Shown: positions 5,999 through 9,311 of the stretch, piece by piece
Layout of the letters: every line of letters begins with the position of its first letter
Position numbering within the stretch: the stretch's first letter is position 1
NCBI GenBank assembly: GCA_947305045.1
Contig: CAMZCW010000083.1
Coordinates: 1-9,311, forward strand
Direction: 5' to 3'
DNA: 9,311 bases
Source: an uncultured Bacteroidales bacterium
Lineage (GTDB): Bacteria; Bacteroidota; Bacteroidia; Bacteroidales; UBA932
Position numbers and translations under genes: made by a program
Notes under the pieces: model-generated
The model's input: the letters and a program-made list of their open reading frames with translations, nothing else
Database searches by the model: none
What the model was told of the DNA's origin: nothing

Positions 5999-6407
5999 TT
6001 GTCTGCCCCCGTTAAAGGAGGTAATGAGGTAATGATGCAAAAAACAGTTGGTGACGGCCGCCGCGAGGAGGGCGTTAAAGCACACCGACCCCAGCTGGAA
6101 TGGTCTCAGGGCCATGGTGCTGTGCTTTAACCACCCTCCTGGGACCCCATTAAAGCACACCCTCCCCTTCTAGAATGCCCTCAGGGCCCACCCCCTCGCT
6201 TTAACCACCCTCCGTTTTTAGACGAATTGTTGCCCGAGTGTTGTCATGGGTCCAAAGAATGGGACGATAACGGCAGTATGGACCTGTGATGAAACAGGTG
6301 CTCAATGTATGTAAATGCATGCTCCGACAGGCTCGCTTACCTATCCATCCATTGCCTAGCAGCAGAGTGATTTACAAGCTATTCTGCACATTGTCCCCGG
6401 AATGTGC
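5998..6407 (-). repeat. Right copy of the long inverted repeat (IR-R)
   Basis: This is the reverse complement of the copy at 3108-3396 but longer. Both copies share the inner end ATTGTCTGCCCCCGTTAAAG (here 5998-6017). Both share the 157-bp perfectly identical core (here 6199-6355) and the outer end (GCACATTCCGGGGACAATG on the minus strand, 6407-6389). The extra length is a private segment (6018-6073), which includes GAGGTAAT twice in tandem (6018-6033), plus a second 75-bp unit. It fills the tail-to-tail gap between the tRNA and xylA. No transposase, recombinase or other protein gene is visible in it. Confidence 0.9.
6074..6213 (+). repeat. Two 75-bp tandem units with TTAAAGC/GCTTTAA arms
   Basis: Unit A (6074-6139) and unit B (6149-6213) align along their whole length with a period of about 75 bp. 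Both run TTAAAGCACACC - CCCC - CT-GAATG - CTCAGGGCC - GCTTTAACCACCCTCC. Unit A is bounded by an 11-bp inverted pair (GTTAAAGCACA 6074-6084 and TGTGCTTTAAC 6121-6131). Unit B's right arm is shortened to GCTTTAA. Each unit also holds a short internal palindrome at the same place, CCAGCTGG in A and TTCTAGAA in B. They lie inside the right inverted-repeat copy; the left copy has one such unit. Confidence 0.8.
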
Positions 6408-6440
6408 TGGTCGGTAAACGATTAAGAATCAGTATTTACG

Positions 6441-6475
6441 AATAATCCTCGGCGCAAAAGGAGCCGAGGATTATT
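6441..6475 (-). terminator. Hairpin terminator after xylA
   Basis: A perfect 13-bp stem (AATAATCCTCGGC 6441-6453 with its complement 6463-6475) and a 9-nt loop lie about 80 nt past the xylA stop on the minus strand. The outer ten pairs equal those of the hairpin at 3038-3070, while the inner pairs differ in a paired way (TTC/GAA there, GGC/GCC here). The stem therefore looks selected. A long U-run after the stem is absent; the A/T outer stem may serve in both directions. Confidence 0.55.
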
Positions 6476-6505
6476 AGGAAGTGATTGATATTCAGTGCGT
6501 TGCCG

Positions 6506-6547
6506 GCCAGCGCCAGTGCCGATGCCATTGCCGATGCCAGTGCCAGC
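6506..6547. repeat. Seven-unit hexamer array in mirror order
   Basis: Seven consecutive hexamers of form GCCNNN lie between the xylA stop and its terminator. In order, the variable halves read AGC, AGT, GAT, ATT, GAT, AGT, AGC, so the array is symmetric about the central unit. Because each unit begins with the same three bases, this is symmetry of unit order and not a DNA hairpin. On the minus strand it reads as alternating GGC codons in frame with xylA after its TAG. Confidence 0.75.
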
Positions 6548-6556
6548 ACCGGTGCG

Positions 6557-7873
6557 CTACTTTGCGTACAAGGTGAGGAGGGTCTCGTAGAGTTCCTGTT
6601 TGCCGGAGGCAACAACGGGCTCGCCGGCGGCCTTGGCGTAGTTGTAGAGGTCTTCCAAGGTGGCGTTGCCTTCTTCGAAGCGCTTGCCCAGGCCACTGTC
6701 GAAACTGGCGTAGCGCTCCTGGACCATCTTGCACAGCGGGCTTTCCTGTAGCAAGGCCGCCGCGTTCAAAAGGGCGCGGGCGATGGTGTCCATTCCGCTG
6801 ATGTGGGCAATGAAGATATCCTCGGGATCGGTGGAGTTACGGCGCAGCTTGGCGTCAAAGTTGAAACCGCCGTTGCCCAGGCCGCCGTTACGGATGACCT
6901 GCATGAGGGCCTGCGTGAGTTCGATGGCGTTCACCGGGAACTGGTCTGTATCCCAGCCGTTCTGGGCGTCGCCGCGGTTGGCGTCGATGGAACCCAACAG
7001 CCCGGCGTCCACCGCAACCGTGAGCTCGTGCTCGAAGGTGTGGCCGGCCAGGGTGGCGTGGTTCACCTCAATATTCAGCTTGAAGTCTTTATCCAGCCCA
7101 TGACGGCGCAGGAAGCCAATGACCACCTCTGCATCCTGGTCGTACTGGTGCTTGGTGGGTTCCATGGGTTTGGGCTCAATGAGGAAAGTGCCCTTGAAGC
7201 CCTGTGCGCGGCCGTAATCGCGCGCCATGCGGAGCATGGCACCCATGTGCACCTTCTCCCGGTGCATCTGGGTATTCAGCAGGCTGTAGTAGCCTTCACG
7301 GCCACCCCAGAATACGTAGTTGGTGCCGCCCAGCTTGATGGTGGCGTCAATGGCGTTCTTGATTTGTACGGCAGCGCGGGCCACTACGTCGAACTGCGGG
7401 TTGGTGGCGGCGCCGTTCATGTAGCGCTTGTGACCAAACACATTGGCCGTGCCCCAGAGGTTCTTGATGCCGGTCTCCTGCATCTTCACCAGCAGGTAGT
7501 CCGTGATGTCCTTCATGCGGGCTTCGTATTCATCAATATCGTCACAATCCTCAATAAGGTCGATGTCGTGGAAGCAGAAGTACTCGATCCCCAGCTTTTG
7601 CATGAGCTCGAAGCCGGCATCGGCCTTGGCCTGGGCGCGCACATACGGGTTTTCGCCCTTATCCCAGGCGTAGCTGCGGGTTTGGCCGCCGAAAGGGTCC
7701 GCCGAGGCCTGTCCCAGCGTGTGCCACCAGGCCATGGCAAACTTGAGCCATTCTTTCATGGGTTTACCGCAGACGATGCGCTCCGGCTCATAGTAATGGA
7801 AAGCAAGGGGGTTCTTGCTTTCGGGGCCCTCAAAGGGGATTTTGCCGATGGTGGGGAAGTATTCTTGTGCCAT
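6557..7873 (-). CDS. xylA: Xylose isomerase (type II)
   Basis: The product is 438 residues, the usual length of Bacteroidales XylA. It converts D-xylose to D-xylulose in the cytoplasm with divalent metal ions. Seen in the sequence: FHDIDL (H102, D105 for the catalytic His-Asp pair), the [13 protein letters not shown] loop (about 189-201), LIEPKP (E233, K235), [16 protein letters not shown] (E269, H272), SIDANRGD (D297), GWDTDQFP (D308, D310) and [11 protein letters not shown] (D339). All seven expected metal ligands are therefore present. The N-terminal extension [20 protein letters not shown] marks type II enzymes. ATG 7873 is chosen because the frame upstream is the overlapping end of xylB and has no family similarity. 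It lies 4 nt after the xylB stop, so the two form an operon whose promoter is outside the window. Confidence 0.97.
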   Translation of the reverse strand: MAQEYFPTIGKIPFEGPESKNPLAFHYYEPERIVCGKPMKEWLKFAMAWWHTLGQASADPFGGQTRSYAWDKGENPYVRAQAKADAGFELMQKLGIEYFCFHDIDLIEDCDDIDEYEARMKDITDYLLVKMQETGIKNLWGTANVFGHKRYMNGAATNPQFDVVARAAVQIKNAIDATIKLGGTNYVFWGGREGYYSLLNTQMHREKVHMGAMLRMARDYGRAQGFKGTFLIEPKPMEPTKHQYDQDAEVVIGFLRRHGLDKDFKLNIEVNHATLAGHTFEHELTVAVDAGLLGSIDANRGDAQNGWDTDQFPVNAIELTQALMQVIRNGGLGNGGFNFDAKLRRNSTDPEDIFIAHISGMDTIARALLNAAALLQESPLCKMVQERYASFDSGLGKRFEEGNATLEDLYNYAKAAGEPVVASGKQELYETLLTLYAK

Positions 7874-7877
7874 AGTG

Positions 7878-9311
7878 TTATATAAGGTTATTAGATTTCT
7901 CAACTCCGTTCGAAATGACAGCGGCTCCGTTCGAAATGACAGCGGAAGCGCCGGCATGGGCAAGCCGCTCTTTCCAGGCTTCATAGGCGGCCCGATACGC
8001 ATCCTCGTGCTGCGGCAGCACCACCTCCAGGCGCTCCAGCGTAGAGAAAGCCTCTTGCGCGTTGCGGTAAATGCCCGCGCCTATGCCCGCACCCTTGGCT
8101 GCGCCTACGGCACCATCCGTATTGTACAGCTCGATGGTGGCTCCGGACACGCCCGCCAGCGTCTCCCGAAAGATGCTGCTCTGGAACATATTGGCCAGGC
8201 CTGCATGGATTTTGTCCACCTTCAGGCCCATCTGCTCCATAATTTCAATCCCGTATTGGAAGGAAAAGACGATGCCCTCCTGTGCCGCCCGCACCAGATG
8301 CGCCTGGCTGTGCCGGTTAAAGTTGAGCCCGTGCACGCTGCAGCCGGTCTCCCGGTTTTCCAGCATGCGCTCCGCCCCATTCCCGAAAGGCAGGATGCTG
8401 ACGCCTTCACTGCCGATTGGTACCTTGGCCGCCAACTCGTTCATTTGCGGGTAGCTGAGCCCCGGCACCACATTGCGGCGCATCCAGGAATTGAGGATGC
8501 CCGTTCCGTTGATGCACAGCAGCACGCCCAGTCGCGGATCCGCCGCCGTATGGTTCACATGCGCAAAGGTATTCACGCGGGAAAGCGGGTCATATTTTAC
8601 CTGGTCGATAACGCCGTACACCACGCCTGAAGTGCCCGCAGTAGAGGCTATCTCTCCCGGATTGAACACGTTGAGGCTCAGCGCATTATTGGGCTGATCC
8701 CCGGCGCGGTAGGTCACCGGCGTTCCGGCTGCGAGCCCCAGCGAGGCGGCGGCCTCCGCCGTCAGCGTTCCCTGAATCCCGAAGCTAGGTTTCACCGGCG
8801 GGAGGATGGTGTGGTCAAAGCCAAAAAAGTCCAAAAGCCCGGCGGCGGGCCGATTGGCAGAGAAGTCCCAGAAAATGCCCTCTGAAAGGCCGCTGACGGT
8901 AGTGCAGGTGACACCGGTAAGCCGCATGGCCATGTAGTCTCCGGGAAGCATCACCTTCCAGATGCGCTTGTACACCTCCGGCTCATGTTCCTTCACCCAG
9001 GCCAGTTTGGCGGCCGTGAAGTTGCCGGGGGAGTTGAGCAGGTGCGGGAGGCAGTAGTCCTTGCCCAGGTGCTCCCAGGCCTGCTGCCCATAGGGAACGG
9101 CGCGGGAGTCGCACCAGATAATGGCGGGACGCAGTACATTCAGGTCCTTGTCCACGCACACCAGCCCGTGCATCTGATAAGAGATGCCAATGGCCTTGAT
9201 ATCTTTGGGATGGACGGCCGATACTTGCGAAAGAACATCCGCCGTAGCCAGTTTCAGATTGCCCAGCCACATGGCGGGGTCCTGCTCCGCCCAGCCGGGC
9301 TGTTTGGAAAT
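7878..9311 (-). CDS. xylB: Xylulokinase, FGGY family (5' end outside window)
   Basis: The frame is open to the right edge; 477 residues are present, starting [13 protein letters not shown], so only the N-terminal strand-turn with the first phosphate-binding motif is missing. XylB phosphorylates D-xylulose to xylulose 5-phosphate with ATP, feeding the pentose phosphate pathway. Seen, numbered from the window edge: QMHG (46-49, sugar binding), AIIWCDSRA (63-71), [13 protein letters not shown] (102-114), [13 protein letters not shown], then AGDQPNNAL with the predicted catalytic Asp at 205. The C-terminal FGGY lobe follows with [10 protein letters not shown] and [20 protein letters not shown]. 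Homology appears to end near [12 protein letters not shown]. The last roughly 22 residues ([20 protein letters not shown] at the end) are encoded by a duplicated repeat. The gene precedes xylA by 4 nt. Confidence 0.95.
   Translation of the reverse strand: MSKQPGWAEQDPAMWLGNLKLATADVLSQVSAVHPKDIKAIGISYQMHGLVCVDKDLNVLRPAIIWCDSRAVPYGQQAWEHLGKDYCLPHLLNSPGNFTAAKLAWVKEHEPEVYKRIWKVMLPGDYMAMRLTGVTCTTVSGLSEGIFWDFSANRPAAGLLDFFGFDHTILPPVKPSFGIQGTLTAEAAASLGLAAGTPVTYRAGDQPNNALSLNVFNPGEIASTAGTSGVVYGVIDQVKYDPLSRVNTFAHVNHTAADPRLGVLLCINGTGILNSWMRRNVVPGLSYPQMNELAAKVPIGSEGVSILPFGNGAERMLENRETGCSVHGLNFNRHSQAHLVRAAQEGIVFSFQYGIEIMEQMGLKVDKIHAGLANMFQSSIFRETLAGVSGATIELYNTDGAVGAAKGAGIGAGIYRNAQEAFSTLERLEVVLPQHEDAYRAAYEAWKERLAHAGASAVISNGAAVISNGVEKSNNLI
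7904..7945 (-). repeat. Perfect 21-bp tandem duplication at the 3' end of xylB
   Basis: Two identical 21-bp units (7904-7924 and 7925-7945) each contain, on the minus strand, GTCATTTCGAACGGAG. The downstream unit runs on into TTGAGAAATCTAATAAC. In the xylB frame each unit reads as AVISNGA/V, giving the tail [12 protein letters not shown]. The GTCATTTCG...GAGAAATCT pattern resembles dispersed intergenic repeats that I recall from Bacteroidota genomes; this is memory and has not been searched. Confidence 0.8.

Noticed and set aside
6074..6213. CRISPR-like array
   Set aside because: Only two units are present, similarity covers the whole 75-bp period and not just short repeats between unique spacers, and no cas genes are nearby.
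3108..6407. Composite transposon or insertion sequence bounded by inverted repeats
   Set aside because: There is no transposase or integrase gene, the enclosed genes are core housekeeping genes, and no target-site duplication could be recognised at the outer ends.
6803..7885. 360-residue plus-strand open frame
   Set aside because: It lies wholly antisense to xylA, which has every catalytic and metal-binding residue; the opposite frame has no recognisable protein features.

Overview
The window looks like chromosomal DNA from a member of the Bacteroidota, probably a gut-type Bacteroidales (Alistipes or Bacteroides relatives). This is inferred from four things: S16 with a long Ala/Lys/Glu-rich tail, a 438-residue type II xylose isomerase, Bacteroidota-type promoters (TTG ... 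about 20 nt ... TAnnTTTG, with near-perfect examples before the tRNA and rpsP), and general lack of Shine-Dalgarno sequences. The species cannot be fixed from the sequence alone.

Layout: (1) 1-686, minus strand: 3'-truncated gene for a DUF975 polytopic membrane protein, divergent from (2) 759-2972, plus strand: lemA followed 3 nt later by a DUF2207 membrane protein, a widely conserved pair. (3) 2973-3421: no gene; holds a hairpin terminator and the left copy of a long repeat. (4) 3422-4458, minus strand: rpsP-rimM, overlapping as TAATG. (5) 4614-5818, plus strand, divergent from rpsP: a small predicted outer-membrane beta-barrel protein and a lipoprotein, both unrecognised, then tRNA-Leu(GAG) with its own promoter and terminator. 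(6) 5964-6556: no firm gene; holds the right copy of the repeat in inverted orientation, a hairpin, and a curious mirror-ordered hexamer array. (7) 6557-9311, minus strand: xylB (5' end outside the window) and xylA, a xylose-catabolism operon.

The most unusual feature is the long inverted repeat (3108-3396 versus 5998-6407). It encloses the rimM/rpsP - barrel/lipoprotein - tRNA-Leu block and includes 157 bp of perfect identity. The right copy holds two 75-bp tandem units bounded by TTAAAGC/GCTTTAA arms. The left copy holds one unit that looks like a mosaic of those two. Both copies sit in tail-to-tail gaps just inside hairpin terminators with matching outer stems. The block could therefore invert by homologous recombination with little effect on transcription. 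No transposase or recombinase gene is present, so this is best described as an unclassified dispersed intergenic repeat present twice in inverted orientation.

A second repeat affects a protein: the last codons of xylB consist of a perfect 21-bp tandem duplication of a sequence resembling a dispersed Bacteroidota intergenic repeat. It appears to add a C-terminal tail to the xylulokinase.
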